Source: Rhodoplanes serenus
GTDB taxonomy: Bacteria > Pseudomonadota > Alphaproteobacteria > Rhizobiales > Xanthobacteraceae
Reading direction: 5' to 3'
DNA: 35,062 nucleotides
NCBI GenBank assembly: GCA_945861855.1
Contig: CAMAWG010000025.1
Span: 1-35,062 of the forward strand
This document shows positions 8,378 to 15,466 of this stretch, piece by piece. Each line of letters opens with the position of its first letter. The first letter of the stretch is position 1. The notes under the pieces were generated by a model, which was not told the DNA's origin, searched no databases, and saw only the letters and a list, made by a program, of their open reading frames with translations. A program made the position numbers and the translations under genes.

Positions 8378-8422
8378 TGGCGAGCCCGCCTGGATTCGAA
8401 CCAGGGACCCTCAGCTTAGAAG
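8378..8422 (-). pseudogene. 3' half of the split host tRNA-Arg(UCU) gene
   Basis: On the minus strand 8422-8378 reads anticodon loop CTTCTAA, 3' anticodon stem GCTGA, variable loop GGGTC, T-arm CCTGG-TTCGAAT-CCAGG, acceptor strand CGGGCTC, discriminator G, and encoded CCA. The 5' half (acceptor GAGCCCG, D-arm, 5' anticodon stem TCAGC) is missing here and found 17 kb away at 25416-25447. Joined, they make a standard 77-nt tRNA-Arg(UCU). As it stands this half has no 5' part and is not a functional tRNA. Confidence 0.93.
8411..8422. other. Left attachment-site core
   Basis: TCAGCTTAGAAG, identical to 25404-25415. On the tRNA strand it is the anticodon loop plus the 3' anticodon stem. The bases on either side differ between the two copies, so 12 bp is the full identity. 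Confidence 0.92.
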
Positions 8423-8451
8423 ATTGCGGCTCTGAGTGATCATAAGAGATC

Positions 8452-8569
8452 GGGAAGCATCATAAGGTTTATTTTACGGGGATAATTGAAAACACTCTCA
8501 GTCTGATGCTATCAGAAGGCATCATAGGGAAGCATTGGGAAGCGGGCAGGCGCTTCCCTGGTGCTTCCC
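8452..8569. repeat. Cluster of GGGAAGC repeats beside the integrase (arm-type sites?)
   Basis: GGGAAGC occurs at 8452-8458, 8527-8533 and 8537-8543, and its complement GCTTCCC at 8552-8558 and 8563-8569. The last four form an interrupted palindrome with units 10-11 bp apart. The same heptamer recurs near the right end (25307-25344). Such short repeats flanking the core are typical of arm-binding sites of tyrosine integrases and excisionases. Two copies touch the integrase translation start region, so they could also autoregulate int. Confidence 0.65.
8486..8515 (+). promoter_or_regulatory. Possible integrase promoter
   Basis: TTGAAA (8486-8491) and TATCAG (8510-8515) with an 18-bp spacer, 75 bp before the integrase ATG and upstream of the GGGAAGC palindrome. 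A GATAAT at 8481-8486 is an alternative -10 box. Only sequence resemblance supports it. Confidence 0.35.
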
Positions 8570-8590
8570 ATGCGGACGGGAGAGGCCACC

Positions 8591-9838
8591 ATGAAGATCA
8601 CCGATGACGCCGTGCGAGCTCTGAAACTAGCCGCCGGCCAAACGGATCGGATCGAATTTGACGACAAGTTGCCAGGCTTTGGCGTCCGGGTCCGAGCTGG
8701 CACCAATCGCGTCCGCAAAAGCTATATCGCGCAGTACCGTTTTGGCACCGTGCAACGGCGCATGGTCATCGGCACCACCGAGGAGATCACCGCGCCGAAG
8801 GCCCGGAAGGAGGCCGGCGACATTCTGGCCAAGGCCCGGCTTGGCACCGATGCGCAGGCCGCTCGCAAGGCCGAACACGACAAGGCTGCCGACAAATTCA
8901 GCGAGTTGAAGGAGGCCTATCTGGTCGTAAAGCGCGTCAAGCTTCGCGGGCGCAGCATCGTCGAGGTCGAGCGCCATCTGAACGGGGGGCAGGAAGGGGC
9001 CTGCAAATATTGGGCGACGTTCCATAGCCGATCGGTGCACAGCATCGGGCGCGCCGACGTTGCCGCCCGCCTAGTCGCCATCGCTGAGGAGAGCGGCGAC
9101 GTTGCCGCCAACCGGGCGCGCGCCACGCTCGGCGCAATGTACGCGTGGGCGATGACGAAGGGCATGGCTGAAGCCAACCCGGTCATCGGCACCGAGAAGC
9201 TTGAGGAGAGCAGCCGCACTCGCATACTCACTGCCGCTGAGCTCGTGGACGTTTGGAACGCCTGCGGGGATGACGACTATGGTCGGATCGTCCGGCTGTT
9301 GATGCTCACGGGCCAGCGCCGCCAGGAGGTTGGCGGCATAACTGACGTCGAAATCGACGAGGTCGAGCGCCAGTGGAAACTTCCGGCCGAGCGTACCAAG
9401 AACAAACACGAACACATTGTCCCGCTTTCAGACGCCGCGCTGGCGGTGCTGCGTGGCCATCCGCGGCGTGAGGGTAGGACCAATCTGTTCGGTACCGGGG
9501 AGGGCGCGTTTTCAGGTTGGAGCAAGGCGCGGACTTTGATGGACGAGCGCATTGCCAAGGCCCGGGCCGGTCGTCGCGGCGTGAAGGCAATGGAGCCGTG
9601 GGTCCTGCATGATCTGCGGCGCACGATGGCAACCGGCATGGCGCGGCTGAAAGTGCTGCCTCACGTCATCGAAGCGGTCATCAATCACCACCGCTCAGGC
9701 CACCAGGGTGGCGTCGCCGGTGTGTACAATCTCGAAACCTACCTGCCCGAGAAGCGCCAGGCGCTCGACCTGTGGGCCGATCATGTGCTGGCCCTCGTCG
9801 CGGGCAAGGCCTCCAACATTGTTCCGATGCGCGCCTAG
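8591..9838 (+). CDS. int: Tyrosine recombinase / P4-type integrase
   Basis: A 415-residue integrase of the P4 type. The N-terminus (1-90: LPGFGVRVRAGTNRVRKSYI, then RRMVIGTTEEITAPKAR) is the DUF4102 arm-binding domain; a helical core-binding domain follows (100-205); the catalytic domain holds R243 in TGQRRQE, H340 and R343 in LHDLRR, a His-rich NHHRSGHQGG box, and nucleophile Y379 in GVAGVYN. The enzyme would recombine the island's site with the tRNA-Arg gene at the 12-bp core. ATG 8591 is preferred over a GTG at 8561 and an ATG at 8570 because a GGGAGAGG ribosome site precedes it and the family sequence begins at MKITDDAV. Arm-type repeats precede it. It has no obvious excisionase next to it; the AlpA-like genes are candidates. 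Confidence 0.95.
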   Translation: MKITDDAVRALKLAAGQTDRIEFDDKLPGFGVRVRAGTNRVRKSYIAQYRFGTVQRRMVIGTTEEITAPKARKEAGDILAKARLGTDAQAARKAEHDKAADKFSELKEAYLVVKRVKLRGRSIVEVERHLNGGQEGACKYWATFHSRSVHSIGRADVAARLVAIAEESGDVAANRARATLGAMYAWAMTKGMAEANPVIGTEKLEESSRTRILTAAELVDVWNACGDDDYGRIVRLLMLTGQRRQEVGGITDVEIDEVERQWKLPAERTKNKHEHIVPLSDAALAVLRGHPRREGRTNLFGTGEGAFSGWSKARTLMDERIAKARAGRRGVKAMEPWVLHDLRRTMATGMARLKVLPHVIEAVINHHRSGHQGGVAGVYNLETYLPEKRQALDLWADHVLALVAGKASNIVPMRA

Positions 9839-9842
9839 CCGA

Positions 9843-9902
9843 CCGAATGTCACCTGCGCGTTACATCGGGCGCCGAATGACACCCGAAGGTGACATCGCC
9901 TC
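9843..9902. repeat. 30-bp imperfect tandem repeat downstream of int
   Basis: Two copies beginning CCGAATG at 9843 and 9873 share CCGAATGnCACC and an ACATCG segment. The outer edges also form an inverted pair ATGTCACC (9848-9855) and GGTGACAT (9889-9896). It could be a protein-binding site or a transcript-end structure. No T-run follows. Confidence 0.5.
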
Positions 9903-10017
9903 CAAGGTTCCCGGGCAAAAGAGCCGTCGACGGCGCATTTGTCGGGAAATGCGCTGTTGAGGGCTCATCCCAGCGCAGCCGGCCCGGGACCCTTATAAAG
10001 GCCGTAGGAGGTCCGGG

Positions 10018-10110
10018 ATGGTAATCACCCGCCCCAAGCCCGTCAGAGCTCCTGGCAGCCTTCTAATCGCCTCCAGGGGCCATGAGCTTTGGCGGCTCGT
10101 CGCTGCATAA
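10018..10110 (+). CDS. Possible 30-residue peptide with a strong ribosome site
   Basis: ATG at 10018 preceded by TAGGAGGTCCGGG, an unusually good Shine-Dalgarno for this window. The peptide starts MVITRPKPVRAPGSLLIAS and ends LWRLVAA; it is basic, with a short hydrophobic part. No family is recognised. The ribosome site is the only real support, so it may be a chance frame or a leader peptide. Confidence 0.3.
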   Translation: MVITRPKPVRAPGSLLIASRGHELWRLVAA

Positions 10111-10181
10111 ATCCGCGCGGCGTTCTGTTGGCGCCTCCGAGACTTGCCCCGGTTGGGTCGGCGGATGAATGAAACGTGCAT

Positions 10182-10215
10182 AAAAAATCGGCCGCGCGAT
10201 ACGCTGCGCGGCCGA
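10182..10215 (-). terminator. Rho-independent terminator for the 10252-10671 gene
   Basis: Perfect 10-bp stem (TCGGCCGCGC at 10188-10197, GCGCGGCCGA at 10206-10215) with an 8-nt loop. On the minus strand the stem is followed by TTTTTT (10187-10182). It lies 37 bp after the stop of the minus-strand gene, as expected for its transcript end. Confidence 0.88.
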
Positions 10216-10251
10216 CCATTGTGTGGCCTGAACACAGGCCTCGTCCCCACG

Positions 10252-10671
10252 TTACACCGTACCACTGCGTTTCCGCCGGGCACATTCCCGACGCCACCTG
10301 CGTAACGCCCGACGCCGTTCCTGCGTTTTTTTCGAGCGCTCGCAGATTTCATCCAGGGCGATCGTGCACTGGATGTGGTCATAGCCGTCCCTGACCAATT
10401 CCTTGATCACGGAGCGCCTGATGGTGATGAAGTAGAGGTTGGTGGGTGCGCCTTCGATGACCAGCGCCATGATGCGGAGCATGGTTGCCGCGATGGCGCC
10501 GTGTTCCGGCCGCTTCGCTTGCCGGTGGCGCTCGCGGACCTGCGCCATGGTCTCCGCCTTGCGCGCGAGCTCGGCGAGCCTGAAGCGCTCGCCGCGTTGC
10601 GGGGGTGCAACGGGCTTAGGCGTAGGTTGGTTGTCGTTCTCGTCGTCGTTGTCGTTGTCGTGTTGGGCCAC
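10252..10671 (-). CDS. Hypothetical island protein with acidic N-terminus and basic C-terminus
   Basis: A 139-residue protein starting at GTG 10671, with GGGAGG 8 nt upstream. Residues 2-15 are almost all Asp, Asn and Glu (DNDNDDENDN). A proline-rich linker follows, then a helical domain (ATMLRIMALVIEGAPTNLYF) and a C-terminal tail very rich in Arg (RRRALRRWRRECARRKR). The tail suggests nucleic-acid binding. It is transcribed against the rest of the island and ends at a strong terminator, an arrangement often seen for regulators or accessory cargo. I do not recognise the family. Confidence 0.7.
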   Translation of the reverse strand: MAQHDNDNDDENDNQPTPKPVAPPQRGERFRLAELARKAETMAQVRERHRQAKRPEHGAIAATMLRIMALVIEGAPTNLYFITIRRSVIKELVRDGYDHIQCTIALDEICERSKKTQERRRALRRWRRECARRKRSGTV

Positions 10672-11202
10672 GGTGGCCTCCCGTTCTGTTGATCAACCGG
10701 AATGGTCGATCGGAAGGCCCCTGATTAAGCACATGGTCCAGCAAGCTCGATGCGGGCCCCGGCAACGGGCCTGTGGAAAACCCTGCACACCTATCCGCTC
10801 ATGGTGCGTCGATAGCGCGGGTGTTCTCATCAAATGAAGGGAACGCTGACCTCGGAACAGAACGAGGTCGAAGCAAAAACGGCGTCGCGCTCCGAAGAGC
10901 GCTCGCACGGAATCGAGGGATGGCGTAGGCTGTCCGCGGGTGTGATAGCCCGGACCGAAGATTAGGCCGACAACCCGTTTGCCGCGGGGAACCGACCGAC
11001 GCGAGCCGCGCGTGTAATGCGGCCCGCAAGACGACGGCTTGGCGGCCGTCCGTCACCGACAACTTATGTCGGGAGGCGGCGGCCATACAACAGCCTCGCG
11101 GCGAAAACCGTCGGCCCGTCTCTTCGGCGGGCTATCACCCTCCCGGCGCCAGGCGGTCCCTGGCTGCTCGGCCGTGATCAGGCCAAACCGAAGAGTCCAA
11201 CC
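10672..11202. other. 531-bp divergent intergenic region
   Basis: Lies between the minus-strand gene starting at 10671 and the plus-strand gene starting at 11203, so it should hold at least two promoters. I see a palindromic TTGATCAA (10688-10695), a DnaA-box-like TGTGGAAAA (10772-10780, complement fits TTWTNCACA), and a hairpin near 11113-11131 (GCCCG and CGGGC arms). A frame is open from 11017 into the next gene but looks like GC-rich chance extension. No RNA family is recognised. Confidence 0.5.
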
Positions 11203-12072
11203 ATGAAACTCGAAAACCGTTCAACGCGGCGCGACGATGGCGTGCCCGCACAACCCGTGGCGGGCGTAACCGTGAGTAGGAGAGCAGCAATGAACATGAT
11301 CGTCAGCGTCTCGGCGCTTTCCGCCGCAGGCGTCATCCCCGCCGATGCGTCCAATCCGGACGCCATGCTGATCAGTCAGGCGAAACGACTGACGTCATTC
11401 ATGCCGGAGTTCCTCGCTGTGCGAGAGCGCTTCAACCGCATCGAACAGGAATATTTTGCGCAGCGACCGGCGCGGCCCCAGGCCCTGCTTTGGCAATCGC
11501 TACTGCATGATGGAGGAATCGACGGCATCACCGTCAACGATATCCGCGACGAGAAAACGAAAACTCGCGCCCGGTGGTGCTGCGTCGAAGATCTCGCCGC
11601 CCTGCGCGGGCCGCAGGGCTACTGGACGTTCACCGGCCCGGAGGAAATGTGGGAACAAGCGAAATGGCCGGCGCCAGCCGAACAACGCCATTGGTGGACA
11701 CTGAAACGCCATGAGCGGATGGAGGCCCGCGCGCGAGAGATCGCCGACGCGCACGAAGAGCATCTGCGCCAGGACCGGGCCGTCGAAATGGCGGTCGGGC
11801 TGGAGCACGCGCGTGAAGAATACGGCGAAGCCTCTGAGCGCGGCCGCGAGCTCGAGAACATCATCACCGAGACCCCGGCGCATACGTTCGCCGGCATCAA
11901 GGCGAAGGCGGCAGCGTTGGTGACGTGGCTTTGGGAAGGCGACATGGAGGGCGGGTTCGACGGCGTCGACGACGACATGCTGCGGTCAATCATCCGGGAC
12001 CTGGCAGTCGGACACAGCACGCCCACCGCACCGGCGGCGGCTGAGGCCCTGCCGGTGCCGATCGCGGCCTGA
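11203..12072 (+). CDS. Hypothetical phage-island protein with a twin-arginine-like N-terminus
   Basis: 289 residues from the ATG at 11203. Residues 28-53 read VSRRAAMNMIVSVSALSAAG and continue to PADAS, which looks like a Tat signal (SRR followed by a hydrophobic stretch and an Ala-x-Ala-like end), though it starts unusually late. The rest is hydrophilic and helical, rich in Glu, Arg and Trp. A second in-frame ATG at 11290 has a better ribosome site (AGGAG), and starting there would remove the SRR motif. Proteins with this odd combination occur in Bradyrhizobium-type phage regions as far as I recall, with unknown role. Export of a cytoplasmic-looking phage protein is doubtful. Confidence 0.65.
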   Translation: MKLENRSTRRDDGVPAQPVAGVTVSRRAAMNMIVSVSALSAAGVIPADASNPDAMLISQAKRLTSFMPEFLAVRERFNRIEQEYFAQRPARPQALLWQSLLHDGGIDGITVNDIRDEKTKTRARWCCVEDLAALRGPQGYWTFTGPEEMWEQAKWPAPAEQRHWWTLKRHERMEARAREIADAHEEHLRQDRAVEMAVGLEHAREEYGEASERGRELENIITETPAHTFAGIKAKAAALVTWLWEGDMEGGFDGVDDDMLRSIIRDLAVGHSTPTAPAAAEALPVPIAA

Positions 12073-12178
12073 CCAACGGCGCGCGCGGGGCCGAACTGGT
12101 CCCGCGCTTCGCCCCGATTTCCGGCTTGCCGGCCTACCGGATAGCGTGACCGAAATTGGTCCATGCACGGGGCTCGTC

Positions 12179-12445
12179 ATGTCGGAGATTAAACACGGTG
12201 GTGGTCGGGAGGCCGGGAGCGGAATGCTCGCCGGCCTGCCTGAAAGCATTGCGCGCCACCGGATCCTCAGCACCGAGGAGACCGCCAAGTTCATCGGCCA
12301 CAGCATTCCACACGTTCGGCGGCTGTATCGCAGCGGCGCCATGCCGGCGCCGATTCGCCTCAGCGCGCGCAAACTCGGCTGGAAAATCGGCGTCATCATC
12401 GACTGGATCGACGAGAAAGCGCGCGCAGCATCCAGCGTGAAGTGA
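12179..12445 (+). CDS. AlpA-like helix-turn-helix regulator / excisionase (first copy)
   Basis: An 88-residue protein with an AlpA/MerR-like winged HTH at about residues 29-75: RILSTEETAKFIGHSIPHVRR, then a hairpin MPAPIRLSARKLGWKIGVII and DWIDEK. AlpA-type proteins act as excisionases or as activators of the island's integrase and operons. The ATG at 12179 lacks an obvious ribosome site; a GTG at 12146 would add 11 residues. A second member of the same family follows at 12709, sharing IxLSAR and GW at matching positions. Confidence 0.8.
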   Translation: MSEIKHGGGREAGSGMLAGLPESIARHRILSTEETAKFIGHSIPHVRRLYRSGAMPAPIRLSARKLGWKIGVIIDWIDEKARAASSVK

Positions 12446-12470
12446 TTGCGACGTCAACGGAAAAGCGCCG

Positions 12471-12610
12471 CCGTTAACGCTTGAACTAGGCGATGCTCAA
12501 CGGCGAAACCTTGATTTTGCAGGCGCTTTCCGAGACCGACGATTTCTAGTTTTGAGCCGCACATCTCGTAAGTCATTGAGGTGCCCTGACTTGCACCCGT
12601 TAACGTTTGA
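12471..12610. promoter_or_regulatory. Pair of CCGTTAACGyTTGA sites between the two AlpA-like genes
   Basis: CCGTTAACGCTTGA (12471-12484) and CCGTTAACGTTTGA (12597-12610) differ at one base and contain the palindrome CGTTAACG. They flank a 112-bp non-coding stretch. Repeated palindromes beside HTH genes suggest operator sites, possibly for the AlpA-like proteins. This is inference. Confidence 0.45.
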
Positions 12611-12665
12611 CCCCCGAAAGTGCGTCATGACTTTTTTCAGCCTCGCTTACCTTCCGCGCTCCCTC

Positions 12666-12687
12666 CTGAGTGCTCATGAGCGCTCAG
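12666..12687. promoter_or_regulatory. 22-bp palindrome upstream of the second AlpA-like gene
   Basis: Arms CTGAG/CTCAG and GCTC/GAGC around a central AT, with one T-G pair. It ends 21 bp before the ATG at 12709, a good position for an operator or a start-site hairpin. Confidence 0.45.
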
Positions 12688-12708
12688 AGAACGCAGAGTG
12701 GAAGCACG

Positions 12709-12924
12709 ATGACAATCTATCTTGACAGCCTGCCCTCGGAAGTCGCGAACAAGCGAGTACTGAGCGCGCCCGACGCGGCGCAGTTCTGCAACTTCAGCCT
12801 TCCACATTGGCGCCGTCTCACACGGGACGGCACCGGTCCAAAGCCGATCAAACTCAGCGCGCGGCGCGTTGGTTGGCAGTTGGGTGATCTGATCGCCTGG
12901 CTCGAAGCGAAGAAGGCTGCTTGA
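12709..12924 (+). CDS. AlpA-like helix-turn-helix regulator (second copy)
   Basis: 71 residues with the same fold as the 12179 gene: RVLSAPDAAQFCNFSLPHWRR as the HTH, KPIKLSARRVGWQLGDLIAW as the wing and final helix. The ATG at 12709 begins MTIYLDSLPSEV; longer frames upstream are not supported by a ribosome site. Its stop TGA (12922-12924) overlaps the next start. Two diverged AlpA-like proteins in one small island suggest separate roles, for example excision versus activation of the replication and late genes. Confidence 0.78.
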   Translation: MTIYLDSLPSEVANKRVLSAPDAAQFCNFSLPHWRRLTRDGTGPKPIKLSARRVGWQLGDLIAWLEAKKAA

Positions 12925-13496
12925 GCGGCGATGGAGCCGGCCGCGCTGGAGGGCGCGAACCGGCTCCGGGTGAGAGCGTAACTGCGTCAATCCCGAAACA
13001 TAACTCGCCATCGCTCGACGCGGCTACGCACGCGCCGCGCAGCAGCAGCACCGTGCTGTATCGCGCGATCGTCGCCATCCTCGATCGGCGCATCCGGTCG
13101 CTGCGCTGGCCGATGCATGAATGCGATGACCGCAGCGGCCTGCAGGATGGATACACGGCCAAGCTGCTGCACCCCGACACTGCGAGCGGTCGGCAGGCGC
13201 GTTGGGAGTCTCTCCAGCTTTTAATCGACGCGCTCTACCCGCAGGGCTTCGTGATTTCGATGCGAGCAAGCGCTGGCATTGCCATGCGAGCAAGCGCAAG
13301 CAAAATAAATGCGCCCGTGCCCGCGCGCGCCAGCATGTACGTGCCGACGCCGGAACAGGCGCGCGAGATGGCGCGGAAGCGCTGGCAAGGCGTGCCTGAG
13401 AAGCGACGCAGAACGCTGGCCCGCCGAGCTGCGAACACCAGGTGGTCAAGGCACCGGTCCGAGCTCGCCGATATCCGCGACGGGGCCAAGTCATGA
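12921..13496 (+). CDS. Hypothetical phage-island protein
   Basis: 191 residues if started at the TTG at 12921, which overlaps the previous stop. The recognisable part begins around residue 45 (STVLYRAIVAILDRRIR, then DGYTAKLLHPDTASGRQARW). The C-terminal third is very basic (MARKRWQGVPEKRRRTLARR). A 14-bp direct repeat ATGCGAGCAAGCGC appears twice near 13260-13300 and duplicates the residues MRASA. The stop overlaps the ATG of the PC4-like gene by 4 bp, so it belongs to the replication operon. Function unknown; DNA binding is likely from the charge. Confidence 0.65.
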   Translation: MSGDGAGRAGGREPAPGESVTASIPKHNSPSLDAATHAPRSSSTVLYRAIVAILDRRIRSLRWPMHECDDRSGLQDGYTAKLLHPDTASGRQARWESLQLLIDALYPQGFVISMRASAGIAMRASASKINAPVPARASMYVPTPEQAREMARKRWQGVPEKRRRTLARRAANTRWSRHRSELADIRDGAKS

Positions 13497-13852
13497 CAGC
13501 CAAGTCGCAAACGAAACGCCGACCCAACACGCCAACGCTAACGGAGCCGGTCAAGATCGCCGAATTCTGGAAGAACCGGCGCGGCGAATCCGTTCGCGTC
13601 AGCCTTTCGACTTTCGAAGGCCACAACCTGGTCGATGTGCGGCAGTTCTTCACCGATGGCGCGGGACAAATGCAGGCGACCAGGAAGGGCATTGCAATGT
13701 CGGTGTACCGACTGCCCGAGCTGGCTGCAGCTATCGGCAAGGCGATCGCCAAGGCGCGTGAGCTCGGCCTTATCGATCCTGAGCCCAGCAAGGCCCAGCA
13801 GCGTGTCGAGGGCGAGCGCGCGTATGCCGAATGGAGCGGGCGCCGGACATGA
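13493..13852 (+). CDS. Transcriptional coactivator p15/PC4-like ssDNA-binding protein
   Basis: 119 residues. The central part (about 22-85) looks like a PC4 domain: IAEFWKNRRGESVRVSLSTF, then LVDVRQFF and a GIAMSVYRLPELAAAIGKAI helix. PC4-family proteins in bacteria and phages bind single-stranded DNA as dimers. It is coupled on both sides: its ATG (13493-13495) overlaps the preceding TGA, and its TGA (13850-13852) overlaps the ATG of the RepA-like ATPase. That position suggests a role in island replication beside the ATPase, such as protecting unwound origin DNA. The domain is recognised by pattern only. Confidence 0.7.
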   Translation: MTAKSQTKRRPNTPTLTEPVKIAEFWKNRRGESVRVSLSTFEGHNLVDVRQFFTDGAGQMQATRKGIAMSVYRLPELAAAIGKAIAKARELGLIDPEPSKAQQRVEGERAYAEWSGRRT

Positions 13853-15240
13853 ATGCACCGGCCGATTTGTCACCAGCTGCCCGCGAGTTGACCGCGGCCA
13901 GGCGCGCCGTTGCCCTCGCGCTCGGCCCCGTCAAGAAACTGGAGGCCCTGCAGGCTGGCGCGCGTTCGCTGGCCATCCCCGTTCGACACGGTTTCATCGA
14001 GCGCCAGGTCGTGATCGACGGACTGCATGAGCAGGCTGAAAATTGCGGATTGCGCGACGATCCAGGCGACGAGGCTGTTGCCATTGCGATCCAGACCGGC
14101 CTCGAAGCCTTTGATGCAGACGGGGGGACCATCGACGACGGCGCATCGGCAGAGGTCGCCGAGATATTACCGCTGATCACCGTTGCCCCGACGTCATGGT
14201 CCGGCCCGGTGCCTGATCAGCAGTGGATCGCGCACCATAGAATTCCCCGCGGTGACGTCACCCTGTTTGCCGGTGACGGCGACGCCGGCAAGACGCTCGC
14301 CATGCTGCAGCTCAACGCGAATGTCGCCCGCGGTGCCCTCGATTGGCTCGGCGCCGTGATCGACGCCGGCCCCACGCTGTTCGTCAGTGGCGAAGAGCCT
14401 GAAGTGGAGATCCGCCGGCGGCTGGCCCGCATCGCAACCGCAGAGAACTTTGCGCTATCCGACCTATCGCGACTGCACCTGCATTTCCCCCCACCGGATG
14501 CGCCGGCGATGGCCGTGCGCGCACCTGACGGCGGGCTCAAGCGGACACCGTTTTTCCACCAGCTCGTCGCGACCATCGCGGATATCCGGCCGGTGCTGCT
14601 CACGGTCGACTCGGTTGCGGCGTTCTATGGCGGCGAGCAAAACCAGCGCAGCCACGTCCGGACGTTCGTCGGTTTTTTTAAGCGCCTGGCGCAGAGCTTC
14701 GACATGGCCGTGGTGCTGATCGACCATCCGAGCCTGAGCGGCATCGTGAACAAGACCGGCCGCGGCGGGAACATGGATTGGAGCAACAGCGTCCGCAGCC
14801 GCCTCTACCTGACACGCGACCTCGACGGCAGCGACGACACGGATCTTCGAGAGCTGAAGGTGATGAAGGCAAACTACAGCGCGCGCGGCGCCGTGACGCG
14901 ACTGCGCTGGAGCGATGGTAGGTTCATCGTGGAGGGCGGCGACAATCCGCTTGAGCGCGCTGCTGGCGACGACAAAGCCGAGGCGGTGTTCATCCGGCTG
15001 CTGCTCGAGCGAAACACCCAAGGCCGTCACGTCAGCTCGAAGAAGGGCCCCGGCTACGCGCCCAAGGTTCTCGCCGAGATGCCCAACGCCGAGGGCTTCA
15101 CGCCGAAGGCTCTGACAGCCGCGATGGAGCGCCTGTTCGTGGCCGGCCGACTTCTCGACGCCGAGTACGGGCCGCCCTCGAAACGCAGGAGCCAACTTAT
15201 CGTCAGGCCGTCACCTTCCAACCGCCTTCCAACCGAATGA
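13849..15240 (+). CDS. RepA-like RecA-fold ATPase / replicative helicase
   Basis: 463 residues. Residues 130-370 form a RecA-fold ATPase with Walker A GDGDAGKT (142-149) and Walker B LLTVDS (D254), plus a later KANYSARG loop. This matches the RepA-like hexameric helicases of RSF1010-type plasmids and many prophages. The N-terminus (1-120) is a helical extension, and the C-terminus contains a winged-helix-like part (GFTPKALTAAMERLFVAGRL). It would unwind DNA at the island origin. No primase is seen nearby, so a host or helper primase would be needed. The last codons run into an array of TTCCAAC repeats that may be its origin. The ATG at 13849 overlaps the PC4-like stop. Confidence 0.85.
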   Translation: MNAPADLSPAARELTAARRAVALALGPVKKLEALQAGARSLAIPVRHGFIERQVVIDGLHEQAENCGLRDDPGDEAVAIAIQTGLEAFDADGGTIDDGASAEVAEILPLITVAPTSWSGPVPDQQWIAHHRIPRGDVTLFAGDGDAGKTLAMLQLNANVARGALDWLGAVIDAGPTLFVSGEEPEVEIRRRLARIATAENFALSDLSRLHLHFPPPDAPAMAVRAPDGGLKRTPFFHQLVATIADIRPVLLTVDSVAAFYGGEQNQRSHVRTFVGFFKRLAQSFDMAVVLIDHPSLSGIVNKTGRGGNMDWSNSVRSRLYLTRDLDGSDDTDLRELKVMKANYSARGAVTRLRWSDGRFIVEGGDNPLERAAGDDKAEAVFIRLLLERNTQGRHVSSKKGPGYAPKVLAEMPNAEGFTPKALTAAMERLFVAGRLLDAEYGPPSKRRSQLIVRPSPSNRLPTE

Positions 15241-15351
15241 GCCGCCTTCCAACACCCCTACCAACCGCTATGCCGACCGCCTTCCAACCGCCTTCCATCC
15301 ACTTCCAACGGGGTGTGTTCCAACCCCCCTTATACCCCCCGCCGGTTGGAA
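15216..15351. repeat. TTCCAAC iteron-like repeat array
   Basis: TTCCAAC or a one-mismatch form starts at 15216, 15227, 15247, 15259 (TACCAAC), 15282, 15293 (TTCCATC), 15303 and 15318, and once inverted at 15345 (GTTGGAA). Steps are 11, 20, 12, 23, 11, 10 and 15 bp, mostly near whole helical turns. The array starts inside the last codons of the RepA-like gene and fills the next 110 bp. This is how iteron origins look; replication-protein binding is an inference. A proline-rich frame (15237-15470) through it is probably not a gene. Confidence 0.7.
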
Positions 15352-15406
15352 GGCCGGCTTGGCGCTGGCGCGCCCGCCGTCCACTCGATCCCCAAGACCA
15401 TCAAAA

Positions 15407-15421
15407 ATCACGCCGCGTGAT
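15407..15421. promoter_or_regulatory. Perfect palindrome upstream of the TerS-like gene
   Basis: ATCACGC-C-GCGTGAT, a 15-bp perfect inverted repeat with A-rich flanks on both sides, 45 bp before the ATG at 15467. It is a candidate operator for the late gene block. It could instead act as a weak terminator. Confidence 0.45.
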
Positions 15422-15466
15422 AAAAGTGCGTTGTCGCCCCTCGATAAGCGCCCGCAGTCTCGCCGC

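Noticed and set aside
8378..8422. The two tRNA halves as a functional split tRNA joined in trans.
   Set aside because: Bacteria have no known trans-splicing of tRNA halves, and the break coincides exactly with integrase cores, so it is an insertion scar.
10772..10780. A DnaA-box-like TGTGGAAAA as evidence for an origin in the divergent gap.
   Set aside because: A single box without an AT-rich stretch or repeats is expected by chance; the TTCCAAC array is a much better origin candidate.
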